In this document: positions 45,427 to 59,411 of the stretch, in pieces | Layout of the letters: each line of letters opens with the position of its first letter | Position numbering within the stretch: position 1 is the stretch's first letter | Assembly: GCA_014218235.1 (NCBI GenBank) | Contig: JACBKR010001245.1 | Span: 496,001-560,000 of the forward strand | Direction of reading: 5' to 3' | Origin: Colocasia esculenta | Lineage: Eukaryota > Streptophyta > Magnoliopsida > Alismatales > Araceae | DNA length: 64,000 nucleotides | The notes under the pieces: generated by a model | Seen by the model: the letters and a program-made list of their open reading frames with translations, nothing else | The model's database searches: none | What the model was told of the DNA's origin: nothing | Position numbers and translations under genes: made by a program

Positions 45427-48027
45427 TTAGAATGTCATTTTTTTTTTTTTTTGGTTATATCTGAGCGATAATGCAACAACTTGGTGACTGTCCCTAGTAT
45501 AGCAAGTGCATAATACACTAAGGAGTGACCTAGTTAGCCCGCCATATACATCAAGATGAGGGGTTCAAGTTCCATAGGAAGCAGATTTAAAAAAAAATTT
45601 AAGGGCGTTGTAATAGGATAGTTTTTCGTAAAAAAAAGTGAAACTCTTTTCCCATCTATTTTTTTCTATGACATGCGCAACTAAGCAGGAAGAGAAATAT
45701 TTATTATAAAAAATTTCTTGCAATATTAATGATGATGAGGTGGATTGAACATAGCAATTTTATTGACTGATAGGTGTCAGAAGATATAATAATTGAATTA
45801 TCATTGCAGGAGCCCTCTGAATTATAATAAATTTATCTTTTACAAAACTACTTGCCTCTCATAGGGAGATTAGCCAACGAGATTGTGAGAGCACATGATG
45901 GCGTCCAACAATTTATTAATCCCTCAAGTTTGGACGGTTTGCCCTAAAAGCAAGTACTACACTTGTCATCATTAGGGATACATATCAGTACCATCTCATC
46001 TACTTGGTAATGCTGCAAAAGGAACTCTAATGGAGACTTGGGTGGAGACTTAAAAGAGGGCACTCTGTTCATAGAGCTGAATAGGAGAAGTCTAATTTGA
46101 ATTGCCGTATAGTTGCGGACTAACAATTTGGGAATGCCAAGGGTCGACTTAAACCAGTCCAAGCCTCTTGCAGACATGTCTCTTGGAAACCTTGTGCTTG
46201 AACCGAGTTAAGAGCTTGGGCCTAGTCTCTGCCCAGCTGCATGTGGACCTCATTGGGCCGGCAAATGGCTCTTGTTGGGCTGGCACGTAGCATTCATAAA
46301 TGGGCCGCATTGGGGGTGTTGGGCCGCATCTGGGTTCTCTCACAAATCCACTCTTCACACATGAACACGTTTGCTGATTCGGATCTGCTTAGCCTCTCTC
46401 ACTCACACATTAATCTTGATCAACTTTAGGCTTTCATGGCGACTAATTCATAGATAATACAAAAAACGTAGTATCATCGGGTTCACCAGTACAAAAAGGA
46501 GAATTTATGGCCCGAACGGGCTTGTCCCGAGTCGGACAGACACATTAAATTCTGCGGCAGCTTTGAGACGATGTCTATTTAAGACATCGCTAGCTCATAG
46601 TTTGGCCCCTTAGGAAGGGTCATTAATGGCCACATCTGACCAGTACTCCTTTAGATAAAAAAAACATAAAACTAGATAGTTCACGCAGGATCTGGGGCGT
46701 ATGTTTCTTAGCACGTTTATAGATCACTCTTCGTCTCTTTCTTCCACCTTATATTTCGGTATGAATGTATGATTTTTATCCGGCCGACAGAGTGGAAAAG
46801 TAAATGTATTATATTCAGATGCGATCTGATCGATCGATGTTTGGATCTCACATGTGCTCAACAGATGTGGGGTGGGCTCCGATCACGTCCGAGTTAACTC
46901 GATCTGTCTTTCTACTCGACTGGCCAAGTAAAAGACATTTCCCACACATGCATGCATGAATGCCCAAACTATCTCCCATGCATGTGTATATGACCAAGAA
47001 AGAGAGAATATTAATCAAAGCCGATGATGGGTGAAACACACGGGAGTGGTAGGATTTCTACCATATGCAGGAGACGCACACGGAATAGCTAGCTTAATTG
47101 TTAGCTGACATCCAAGTGTGATGCGAGGTAGAGAAGGACAGGTGAGATAAAACTTGGGAAGGATGGCATGTATACATATGTGCATGATTAGGTGAGGTTG
47201 GTACACCTTGGGAAGAAGAACGAGTCTGCTTTCCGGCGGGTCCAACGTAAGCTTCCTCACAAATTCTCCGGCGTGCATGTTTAGTATTCCCAAGATTTTT
47301 GAAGAACAAAGAACTATGGAAAGATTTGCCATTTTTTTTTTAAAATCAAATATCAGGAAGAAGAAACGTGAAACAGTAGAAAGATGGGTTTGTACAAGAG
47401 GAAAGTTAAAGGAGATCTAGAGTGGGTAGAAACCGTAGAATACTTGTCATTTTTACATGTTTATAAACCGTGCGAAAGCTAGTTGTAAAAATATAGGAAT
47501 AAGAAAATTTAACGGTAAACACCCGTGTTAACGAGATGGCATAACCCTGACATATGGACTAGCACATGTCACTTGATCTTTTCCGTCGTCGTTATAGATG
47601 TCTCTTCTAGAGAGCTGTCATTTGGATGATCCAGTTCTTATTCTTGCACCTGGAGAACATTCGTTCCACTGTTCGGGGAATAAAGACTGTCAGAGACCAC
47701 TTTGTCAAGAAGTTAATGGCAGGTCTTCTCAACGTAGAGAAAACAAAAAGGGTTGGAAAATAGGGTAAAGAAAGTGCAAAACAAAGAAGGTGGAGGAAGG
47801 CCTATAAAAATCAATATATTAGTTACTTATCGTGATTACTGCAAATCATTATTGTCATTTGACGTCTTACAAAAAGAATTTTCTAAAGTGAATCTTACAA
47901 CTATGGCCCAGAGAGTAGCACACACAGTTGCGTGCATGGACTGTAGGGTATTTATATATAGATGACTATTCAACACATTTACTATCATTACTAACTCCTG
48001 ATTAACTTAATCGTCTTTCAATAGTGA
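45427..48027. other. Flanking genomic DNA, no gene recognised
   Basis: 45440-45600 begins with a T-run and ends in an A-run, with a GGGTTCAAGTTCC stretch resembling a pol III B box, so it may be a SINE-like or LINE-end insertion. A 77-codon minus ORF (45944-46177) and a 105-codon one (47015-47332) recur unchanged in the duplicate but show no domain or splicing. A short hairpin GATGTCTATTTAAGACATC is at 46570-46588. Confidence 0.4.
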
Positions 48028-48129
48028 ACACACTACAACAAAGTTGGTCTACAGTAACAGATTATAGTTATGATTTTGAGTTTTGTAAGTATAAACAAAT
48101 TTAAATTTTATAACTATTTTTTAACCCTA

Positions 48130-49160
48130 ACTATAAGTATACTGTAACCCCCTCGGAAAGTGAACCCGAAACCCCTCTCTCGAAACACCTCTAGCGAAAC
48201 CCTTTCCCCACGCTACTCTTTTTCCCCAAATCGACTGCCAAACCCCTCTTCCCTTCACGGTGCAGACACACACCAGAGGAACAGGTGGGGCAAGACGAGG
48301 TAGGGGAGGAAGGAGCGGGGCGAGGAGGCACTGATCCAGGAGCAGGCGTTGGCGGCGCTGCTGCTGCTGCAGCAGACGGCGGTCCACTGCCGTTCGTACT
48401 CGGCACCGCCCGAGGGGAAGAAGCAGCGCTGCCAAGGAGTTCCAGCTCCAGGGCGAGGTCGCTCACCGATCCTCCCCTCCAGTCGCAGTAGCTCGTCAAC
48501 CAGGTTAGCCGCCCTCCTCCTATGTCGCTGGTGCCGGGAACTACACTAATTTAGATGGACGTTGTAGCAGGTCCCAAAGCTGTTCGGTTCCCCTCGCCCT
48601 TTTCGATCAGAACCTAGGTCGACGCTGCCATATATATTCGCTGCTCCATTTTCTTCATCGGGAATTTACTTGCCTCATCCTCGGTTGCCGACGAATTGCA
48701 GAGGAAGAGCAGGTAGAGAGAGGAGAGAGACGGAGCTCAGAGAGGTGGATTAGGAGAGAGCAGAGAGACGCAGAGCAGAGGAGGAGGAGGAGGGGGGCAA
48801 GGGAGAAAGAGGGTGTGAGCGGGGAGGAGGAGGAAATCGATGGCGGGAACGCGGATATGAGGATTTGGGTGGAGGAGCTGGAGGAGATCGAGTTGGGAGG
48901 GTCCGGGAGGTCGAGGACTCCCCCTAGCGGCAACACCAGCATCGGCGGCGGCAGCAACAGCGGTAGGGGTGGAGTTTCCCAGCAGTAGAGCCCCATGCCG
49001 TCGACAGCTTCCACTCCTACCTCAAGGATCAACCAAGTAGCACCGTTCCAGGTGGGGTTCCCTCCCCGTCCTCTTTCTCCTACGATATGATCCCTCTCTG
49101 GTTCGTATGCGTACACCTGCAACCCTCTTGGAGACTCTTCTCCTCGCCCTCCTCCGGGCA
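48130..49160. other. GC-rich cargo DNA inside the CACTA element
   Basis: GC-rich with GA/GGA runs, opening several overlapping frames on both strands (for example 48127-48435 -, 48655-49161 -). On the plus strand a short frame begins near 48858 with IWVEELEEIELGGSG and ends at a TAG near 48985. It could be a first exon of the gene whose large exon lies at 49456. No domain recognised. Confidence 0.3.
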
Positions 49161-49455
49161 TTTGTTTCCCTGCTCGTTAAGAGATGGAAACATACATTAT
49201 ATAAGCAGTGTGATTGGGGATAATAGATAAATTGCCTTTCTTACTGTTGGCAGAGTCTCTTTAAGAGATGCCTGGCAGGATTGGAGTTTAAAACTACCAT
49301 CATTTTAAGTACACAAGGGAACATCTTTACCATTGTTGTTGTACCAGATGAAAGCTTCTTTCAACAACCTTCACTTGGGATTTGTCTGTCGAGAAAGATG
49401 ATTTCATTTTACAAAGGCATTATCATGTTCACTTCAGCCCTGATTTCTCTTACAG

Positions 49456-50560
49456 GGCAATCCAGCACCCATGCAATTCTTTCACTTCGATCCCCAGCAA
49501 AAGGATGTGCATCTGTCACTTGAACATGGTACACTGAGGCCTACATATGCTTATGACTATTTGTCAAGTTTCTCACCTAGACCAAGTGAAATTGAGTCAT
49601 GGCTCAGAGAAAAGCCATCTCAGATTAGTGACCTTTCTGATATTAGTTCATATATTGTGGATGCAAAAGATTCAGGATTGAATATTCATGCAACATCCAT
49701 GCCACTTTCTGCTCTTCCTTGTACTGACTATGCGAAGACTGCATCTCCCCTGGCCTCATTATGGGGAAAGTCATCAAATGGTATAAGTCAAAGTTCCATT
49801 GAAATCCAAGCAATTTCATGTTCCAGTAGGTCTACTTCAATGAATATTCATAACAGAAGCTTCAGAACATCTCTGCAAAACATTGGAAATGCTCGAGAAA
49901 GGTGGCAAAACCATCATGATTATGGGTCATCAACAAGATTAGGACATGAAAAATGTACATATGTAGATGGTTTACGTCATGATTTGTTATCAGAAAGCAG
50001 TGCTTCTTCGCGCATGAGTTTGTCAGCAATTGGGTATGATAAGCCAACCATTAACAATGATGCTAATTCTCTGTATGAGAAATCTGAATATCATGGATGT
50101 CGGGCAATTTTGAATATAGCACTACCAAGTGGATCTATACTATGTGATGCAGATGGAAAGGAGAGCCTGTCGGTAGGAACTTCTTGGCTGAGAACAAAAT
50201 CACCTAGTGGCGAACATATTAACATAGATAAAGGTGCATCCCAAAGAAAATTTCATATTATACAGGGATACTCTCAAATGTTGTCAGAATATTGTACATC
50301 AACACTGGAAGTCAATCAAAAAAAGGAAAAGAAGACAACCATGCAGATTTTCTGCAGGACTTGTCATTGAATTTGAAATCAATGGAAGCCAAATCCCAGC
50401 AAAATGAAACATCTGTCTCCTCGAGTTGCAGAAGAATACTTGGTTTTCCTGTTCCTCAATGTAGCAATGGTAACTTCACCTCCAGTTCACCTCAAGAAAT
50501 GTCTCTATCTTATGATGTGAAGAAGCCGGTGAATGATGAACTTCTTCATTATTATTGTAG
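49456..50560 (+). pseudogene. Captured large exon, unknown Ser-rich protein
   Basis: Begins at an acceptor (CTTACAG|GGCAAT) and is open for about 300 codons: MQFFHFDPQQKDVHLSLEHG, TYAYDYLSSFSPRPSEIESW. It is then Ser/Asn-rich, ending RKFHIIQGYSQMLSEYCTST. A one-base frameshift near 50330 moves the continuation (NHADFLQDLSLNLKSMEAKS, RRILGFPVPQCSNG) to another frame up to about 50560. The amino-acid mix and AT-content look genuinely coding and differ from the GC-rich DNA to the left. I do not recognise the family. It may be host-derived or an element-specific ORF. Confidence 0.5.
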
Positions 50561-50618
50561 GAAAAAATTTAGATTCTTTATTTCTAAGAGAGATATCTGG
50601 CTGACATTATCATTGTAG

Positions 50619-50875
50619 GAAAAACTTAAAGATCAGAAGATGACACAACCATCCTCCCCTAGTCCCGCAATTGCTACAGCTGATGATGCATATGCACGTG
50701 TATTTGGCAAGGATCGGGGAGGACGTATTCGTGGAGTTGGCACAGGTCCAACCCAGAAATCTTTGTGGGGTGTTGGAACATCTCAATCACAAAAGAATGA
50801 GGAGAATATCAATTAGCTGAAGTTGTGAAAGAATTGGCAGTCAAACTGAATAACTTGGAGTCATATGTGATGCAG
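50619..50875 (+). pseudogene. En/Spm accessory protein fragment (Transposase_24-like)
   Basis: Acceptor ATTGTAG|GAAAAA opens an exon with DDAYARVFGKDRGGRIRGVG then TGPTQKSLWG, a signature of the plant Ptta/En/Spm (Transposase_24) family. LAEVVKELAVKLNNLESYVM follows in a shifted frame, with donor CAG|GTAATT at 50875. A frameshift near 50810 disables it. It supports the CACTA assignment independently of the ends. Confidence 0.7.
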
Positions 50876-52840
50876 GTAATTTTGGTCACTTTAAGTATTA
50901 TATAAGTCATACTTTTTGTGAGATATCTGTTCTGGTAGCGGTAAACCCAATGCACCACTATTTATAAGATGCAGAAAGACAAACTCTGGGGGATGCTGTG
51001 GGCAGCCACATTCCTTGGTTCAAAGACTATGTAAGTGGTCTTTGAATGGATGGTATCAGGTATTGGTATGTAAGTGATCTTTAACCCATATTTGGTTTTT
51101 ATTATTAGCTCTGTTATTGGTGTGAAGTTATTGAACATGCTTGTTTTCTGTCTTGTAATGTATATGATTTATGTTTAGAATTATTATCTAGTGTTTTTAT
51201 CATTAGCTCTGTTATTGGTGTGAAGTTATTATACATGTTTGTTTTCTGTCGAGCTTAGCCTGCAAAACAAACCAGTGGTTTCTTTAATTTGGTAGAAAAA
51301 AATCAAGCTCATCACCTGAACTATTCTTTTCACGCATCAAGCTCTTCAAGCACCTGTCTATGTACATACCACCCATCTGAATTAGATACTTCCTTTTTCT
51401 TTTTCTTTTGTCTTAGGTGTTGGCTTGATTTTTATATGAGCTCAACACCATCATATTTTTTTTTTGCCAGAAGTAGAGGTCCGCAGATTCGAGGACACAA
51501 AACTGTATTTCTACTGAATTTTGTATCATCATTTCTTTCAATCTTGGAATAAACATCTGAGGTACAAATGACTGTACTTCATGAAAATAGTGCATAACCA
51601 AGTACTTTCCACTCAAGTGTATGAAACTACATGATGAAAACAATATCTGGGCTTAAAGTTTATCATCTGAGATTAAGTAAAAGTAAAGTATTTGCCATTT
51701 TCCTGAGACATCCAGTCCATTTTTCTGAAATTCTGAGCTATGATTTGCTTGTTCCACTAAAGGCTGTGCTTGTTCATCATCAGCGAATGAGAGCGCTACC
51801 TGTGGACAGGCAAACTGCTTTATGGCCAAGGCACACAAGAGCTACCGGAAGCAAAAAGCAAAAGTCCCCAATGCACCCTCACCTTTTGCAAGTATGTGCA
51901 CATCCATTTTAGAGGGGAAGGGGCAAGGAATTGGCACACAGCGGAGAACTTGCTGTCCTCGGATGGCCTGACCCCCACACTGAAATATCAGCGATGCCCA
52001 CCAAAGTTAGTTTGTCAAGAAATTAATTAATTATATAGCTAGAAAGTATACCATATCAGCGATGTTCATACTGTGAGTAAAGAGTACGTGAAGAACATTT
52101 ACAGGTTGATGGGAATCTATGTATGAGATGATCACCATATGGAGAGTGCGTCCACAGAGACCTCAGCATTCTTGAGATATCCAGCGAACAGTATCAATGA
52201 CATTATTGTTTGCATGTTCCCTTTCAAGTTCTTAATAAATATATAGGCACGTTGTTAGATGGCATTATTTTCTATCTCTGTTCTTAACAATTGCATTCTT
52301 CTTTCTGTATTTAATTACATATGGATGTAGTAGAAGTAATGTCTTTTTCATGTTATGATCACATTATTTCTAATGGTATTAGAGTTTCAGTATATGTCAG
52401 AAGGGTGGTGAGAGCATGCCTTGAAGGATCATCAAGGGCTCGCGAGCCATGAACAAGCATCGACTTTCAACAGGAGCATTTTTCGGGAGGAAATCAACTT
52501 GTTCACTTGCTGCATTGCCAGTTTTTTGAAACTTATTTTGAGATCAAATCTTTTTTGTTGGCTATGTATCAACTTGACCAAATGATTGATGAACAATGTC
52601 TTTTTGTACATATGACAAATTTTTGTGAATATTTCTTATGCAATGGATAGAATGATGATTATCATATATTGTCTTTTCTTGTGGTTGACAAGTGATGCAT
52701 GTATAGGTGGATCAATGATGGATGTATGATTGGATATAATGTAGGCGAATTATATAAAATTATGTATTATCATAAAATGTATTTTGTGAGACGGATAAAA
52801 ATTGATAGTAAAAGTGAATAGATTTATCACTATAGCTATG
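50876..52840. other. Remaining CACTA interior
   Basis: AT-rich with a short repeat (TAGCTCTGTTATTGGTGTGA at 51108 and 51204) and a 93-codon frame at 51631-51912 without domain. No transposase found. Confidence 0.4.
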
Positions 52841-53205
52841 AAATTTTATATATATTGTTGTTATAATAAAAAATTATTACGGTTAAATTCTTACGGTTCA
52901 AAAGTGTAACAATTACAAATAAAAAAGAATGAATAGTTACAGATTTATATTACATTTACTTACGGTTATTTTGCGTAAGTATAAAGATTTACATTTACGG
53001 TTTAAAATCGATAGTAACACTTACATTTGACAAACCGTAGCTAGATTTATAGCATCGGTTGCTACGCTATCGCTTTATGATCGTAAGTAATTTCGTAAGT
53101 ACAAATCTTTACTTACGAAATTTTATGTAACACTTACGGTTTTTTACCGTAAGTATAGTCCAATTTTGTTGTAGTGACAGGAGGTGGTTTCAAGAATTTC
53201 AACAG

Positions 53206-53622
53206 CGTCAGGATTTGTTTACCGCTCACCCGTGAACGCTCTCCTAGCCCTGTGCGTCAGATAGATGCTATTAATATGCCAGTTCAAGCACCCAATTTAG
53301 ATCTGCAGATGAAGCTTTCTTCCGTTGCCGATCTTGCTAAAATTGAGAATATTTTCATGCCCCATTTTAGATTTGATCAAGAGACATCTGAAATGGAATC
53401 GGATGAAGAAGACATGGAGCGGTGTTCACGACGACCGGATTTACGTCCTTGAACTGTTCTTCGGCGAACCCATTCCTGGGATAGATCATCCATGGAATTT
53501 TAGTTACATTTTATTCTGGTCATGATCTGTATTTGGCTATGCCACTGGTTGTCAGTATCTTTGTTCATTAATAGAATAATTCGGCTATCCTTGGTCTTTT
53601 AATAATAATAAAAAAAGAACAA
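53206..53622 (+). mobile_element. 5'-truncated retroposon with ~25-bp TSD
   Basis: Ends in AATAATAATAAAAAAAG and is flanked by GAGGTGGTTTCAAGAATTTC(AACAG) at 53181-53205 and the same with one change at 53623-53647. A long target duplication plus A-rich tail indicates LINE-type retroposition. The protein remnant reads RERSPSPVRQIDA, VADLAKIENIF and MESDEEDMERCS, followed after stops by VLRRTHSWDRSSMEF and a terminal TAG. The homologue at 55754-56250 has the same residues. Which element or gene this C-terminus comes from I cannot tell. Confidence 0.75.
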
Positions 53623-53647
53623 GAGGTGGTTTTAAGAATTTCAACAG

Positions 53648-55741
<2,094 letters not shown>

Positions 55742-55753
55742 ATGATGCATGGT

Positions 55754-56250
55754 CAAGTGGTGCGTCAGTCCCCAGTTACTCAGGGGAAGGCTTTTTCAAT
55801 TTTCACTTCTAGTGGGTCATCATCTGGTCGACGAATATCTCGTCCATCTCGCAAAGGGAGTGTTAGAATTTGTCTCTCGAACACCCGAGAACGTTCTCCG
55901 AGCCCTTTACGCCTGATAGATAGTATGCCAGCTCAATCTCTAACTTTGGAAATGCGTATGAAGGCTATGGCCGTTGCTGATCTTGCCAAAGTGGAGAATA
56001 TATTCATGTCTGGACATCGATTTGATCAAGAGATGTCTGAGATAGAATCGGATGAAGATAATATGGAACGGTGTTCGTGACGTTCAGGCTTACGTCTTCG
56101 GGCAGTTCTTCGGCGAACTCATTCATGGGATAGGCCGTCCTTGGAGTTTTAGATTGGTTTTATTCTATTGACTTCCTGTACTCGATTTCCTCTGGTTGTT
56201 ACAATCCTTTTTCTTTAATAAAAATTGGCCTTCATGGCCTTTAAAAAAAA
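55754..56250 (+). mobile_element. Second 5'-truncated retroposon with 12-bp TSD
   Basis: Flanked by ATGATGCATGGT (55742-55753 and 56251-56262). It ends in TTAATAAAAATTGGCCTTCATGGCC and a nine-A run, a 3' end typical of plant L1-type LINEs. The frame encodes the same C-terminus as the 53206 copy with about 30 more upstream residues: GRRISRPSRKGSVRICLSNT, RERSPSPLRLID, VADLAKVENIF, EIESDEDNMERCS. After a TGA come RSGLRLRAVLRRTHSWDRPS and LEF. The TGA sits where CGA would be expected, as after CpG decay. Confidence 0.8.
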
Positions 56251-56262
56251 ATGATGCATGGT

Positions 56263-57321
56263 GATGTTCTTGATTCCTGATAGAAGGCAAAAGCAGAAAA
56301 TTAAGGACTAACTGTTCTAAATTACAAAGCATTATGGTGTGCACTCAAGTCTGAAAGAAAAAAAGGTGATATATATTATAAATTATGCGAGATCATGACC
56401 CAGTTTACTCGATCACATATAAAAGACTAGATAAACTGAGGAGCTCGGGTGATGTCTCTCCCCAACAAGGGGTCAGTGACGGACCTAAAATTTTCGTCCA
56501 GTGGGTGCGTTCTTAGACGTATTTTTTGATCCAGTAGGATCACTAATGGTGAAATTTTACATCACTAATAAAAACTTTTCAATCTAGTGGAGTCTAGGAT
56601 TCGATTCCCACCATCCAAAAGAGTTTACCTAATTTGCATTTAATTCTCGAGAGATGTAAATTTGAGATTTTTTCGGTCATAGAGTAATACGGATATACGA
56701 CTATTAGGTCTCGATCTTGAGATCCATAAAAAATTACTTCCTAAGTCTACTAAATCCCACCTGGCGGAGTTTCCTAATTATATTAAAAAGAAATTAGATA
56801 AACTAGTCAACACATACCGCCATTTTATCTTTGAAGGCAAGCAACAATGCATCCGCGAACTCGGCCGTCATGCCCCCATGCAGGTGTAGATAACGTCACC
56901 GTGAGAACTCCAAGGATGGATCCCAGCCGTACGTGCAAGCTTTGCCGTCTAATAATACTTACTGCAGCGTTTAACGGGATGGTGTGAGGTCCGCCTGACG
57001 TGTGTGCTAGCTCGATATATATCAGAGTTCCTCGTGTGGATGGTTTGACGTGTTTGTACAAGAACCTCACGTCTCCACTTACCGGTGGAGGATTCACCGG
57101 CACAACCAATATTCTGTGCTTCCATTCTTCTTACATACGTGCGCAGGAGGGAGACAGGTTGGTTATATCTACGCGGACGTGACAGATGTCTTAGGGATGT
57201 TGGGAAGAGAGAGACTGCACTGAGACCCATCAAACCCGTCTCTCTGATCCTTCTCCTTAATTCTCTCTCTCTCTCTCTCTCTGAGGTGAAAGAATAGCCA
57301 TCTACCGCCTACCTTTGCTCA
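56263..57321. other. Intergenic DNA with hAT-like remnant
   Basis: At 56475 CAGTGACGGACCTAAAATTTT resembles a hAT MITE end, but no matching right end or duplication was found. GGATTCGATTCCCACC at 56609 resembles a pol III B box. A CT run lies at 57260-57282. The minus ORFs at 56825-57233 are unrecognised. Confidence 0.35.
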
Positions 57322-57823
57322 TTAATTAAAGATAATCACTTGGTCTATAATTGCTAAAGCAACCTGAATATTCCACTCAGAGTCCAGTACTCAGTTTATC
57401 ATAGAGTTGTTTGAAGATCTTCTTTTTTGGGGAGAAACTCGTCCATCATGGATCCTTGTCATTTCCTTTACTTTACCTTTTCGATCCACCTCCGGCCGTG
57501 GCAGCCCCACACGAAGGTGAAACCTAACGGATTACGTCCTTAGGAACTTCCCGACGACGAAAGTTGATCATTGCATTGTCTTTACTTTCCTTAACTTAGT
57601 TATCTTTGATTGATGAGTTTCCTCCCCAAAAGAGTTTCCAAAGAGCAGCTTTGTTATGAATTGACGAACAGCTCCAGTCATGTGCCTTAAAAAGGGCGTG
57701 TCTCATTACACCTTGGCATTTGCTTTTTAGTTGTTCTGTTTCATTATTCACGCCACCTTGTTTACTTCATTTCATGTCATTCCGCTCCACTCCCTTACAA
57801 AGCAAACGCCAAGGCGAGGCATC

Positions 57824-59386
57824 TGTAGACACGCCAATTTTCCCAAAAATTGGACAAGTTTCGGGTTGCACTGTAACGCCTCAAAAGTGACTATCTTAAG
57901 TTAACATTTAAGTAATTTTCCTGTTTTCCTACCTTATTAGGGCTTTTTAGGGTCTTTAGGAAAAACTAGGAAATATCAAAAAAATCCTGGAAAAGGGTTC
58001 TGCAGAACTGCTTGAAATCGCGTCAGGAACGGCCGACACCTTCTTAGGCGCTATATACGCGACGGTCTGGGACGACGCGATTTTCTTACCGTCTTTGTAG
58101 CACAGCGCATAACTGACGATTAAAGGCGTCCATTAGGCCCGCCGTTATTTAAAAGTCAAACGTTCACGTCCGTGTCAGAGCACGCACGTCCTGACACATG
58201 GCAGGGGACATGTCGCAGCAAGAAAACGCGTCGTTCCTGTACGACACGATTCTTAGCCGCCTAACACACCATGCCGCTGTCAGGTGTCAGAACGGTGTCA
58301 GAATTACAAATCGCGACCAGCTGGCCCGCCGCGATTTTCAAACCGACAGGCGATAGTTAAATCGCGACGCTCTAGGTGGACGCGTTTTGAACCTGAATAC
58401 GGTCATGCCTGTCAAATCAATTTGACTTTCTAAATAGCGGTGATTAAAGCCGACGCGATTCTTAAATATCGTCGCGCACCGTAATCATCATGTTTTGGCA
58501 GATTGATGGGACATTAAGCGGTTGTTAATCGCGGCAAGACAGGCCGACGCATTTAAGCTCCTTGAAAGCGGCGACTGTTCTCGACGCGATTTTTCCCAGC
58601 ATTAAGACTTCGCGCAGAAGCCCATTTCCAGGGGATCCGGCCATTTGTTTTGAAAGGGGGGGGTTTAGAGAGAGAGAGAGAGAGAGAGAGGGTTTTCTAG
58701 AGAGAGAGAGAGCCTTCATCTCCCCAACGGCGGAGCCCTGCACGCGCGACGTCTCCGCTTCCGGACCTCCGTCTCCATCGTCTGGAAGATCCCGTGGTGC
58801 TGTACGCGACGATCCGGAGCGCCGGACGATCCTCCGTTACGATCCATCCACGTGGAGACGTCGTCATCTCAACCGTCTAGAAGCGGCTTCTATCTCATCT
58901 CTCTCTCTTCTCCTTCTCCTCCCCCCCCCTTTTTGGGGCTCTTTTTAGACAGTACACACACACACGTGCATGTCTTCTCTCACCCACTTAGGGGTTTTGC
59001 ATTTCGGTCCTTAGGAGGTGCGTTCGCACCCCTTTTGATGCCTTTTTTATGACCTTCTGTTATTTTCATTTACTACATTGCCGTTTAACCCGTTCGTTCG
59101 TCCTCTTGTTGTCTTTTGTCCCAGGTACCGAGCTGAATCTCTTTCGCCGGCCGACCGGTTGAAAGAGGAGGGTAAACCCATCGCACCAGACATCCCGCTT
59201 CTTTTCTACGGGCAGAAAGGTACACGTCGCCTTTTTCCTACCCGTCCCCACTTTTGGTGCTTTTTAGGAAAAGTACCTGGCGATCGTGTTTTTATTTCTC
59301 TCATTGTCTATTCTGTTCGCACTATTCCCATGTGGAGACGATCGTTTTTCCGTCCTTTTCGGGACGGAAAAATAACCACATCTACA
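57824..59386 (+). repeat. Duplicated 3' LTR of inner element (1563 bp)
   Basis: Counterpart of 41243-42790, followed by the same TTCTC junction (59387-59391). It is 15 bp longer, with fewer gaps in homopolymers than copy 1. Confidence 0.92.
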
Positions 59387-59411
59387 TTCTCGGCGGGGTC
59401 GCCCGACGAGC

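Larger units (their letters stand above)
40746..47384. repeat. Segmental duplication, copy 1
   Basis: Colinear and near-identical with 57322-64000 (offset 16,576 at the left end, 16,616 at the right because copy 1 has about 40 fewer bases net). It begins at TTAATTAAAGATAATCACT in the inner element, crosses the inner 3' LTR, the outer element's interior and 3' LTR with its GTATC duplication, and 2 kb of flanking DNA. Most differences are 1-2 base gaps in this copy. Confidence 0.95.
48031..53176. mobile_element. CACTA (En/Spm) element with captured exons (5,146 bp)
   Basis: Termini CACTACAACAAAGTTGG (48031) and CCAATTTTGTTGTAGTG (ending 53176) are inverted repeats with one mismatch, flanked by the 3-bp duplication ACA (48028-48030 and 53177-53179). 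The right subterminal region (52840-53160) has repeated TTACGGTT/AACCGTAA motifs in both orientations, and the left end has weaker ones. A 3-bp duplication, CACTA ends and subterminal repeats define the superfamily. A fragment of the accessory gene family is at 50619-50875, but no TNP2-type transposase was found, so it is non-autonomous. It carries unrelated GC-rich DNA (48200-49150) and exon-like sequence (49456-50550). Confidence 0.9.

Noticed and set aside
45440..45600. SINE or tRNA-derived element
   Set aside because: A B-box-like stretch and T/A runs are present, but no convincing A box, no tRNA fold and no target duplication.
45944..46177. 77-codon minus-strand ORF, identical in both duplicated copies (also 62560-62793)
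   Set aside because: Identity reflects the recent duplication, not selection; no recognisable domain, promoter or splicing.
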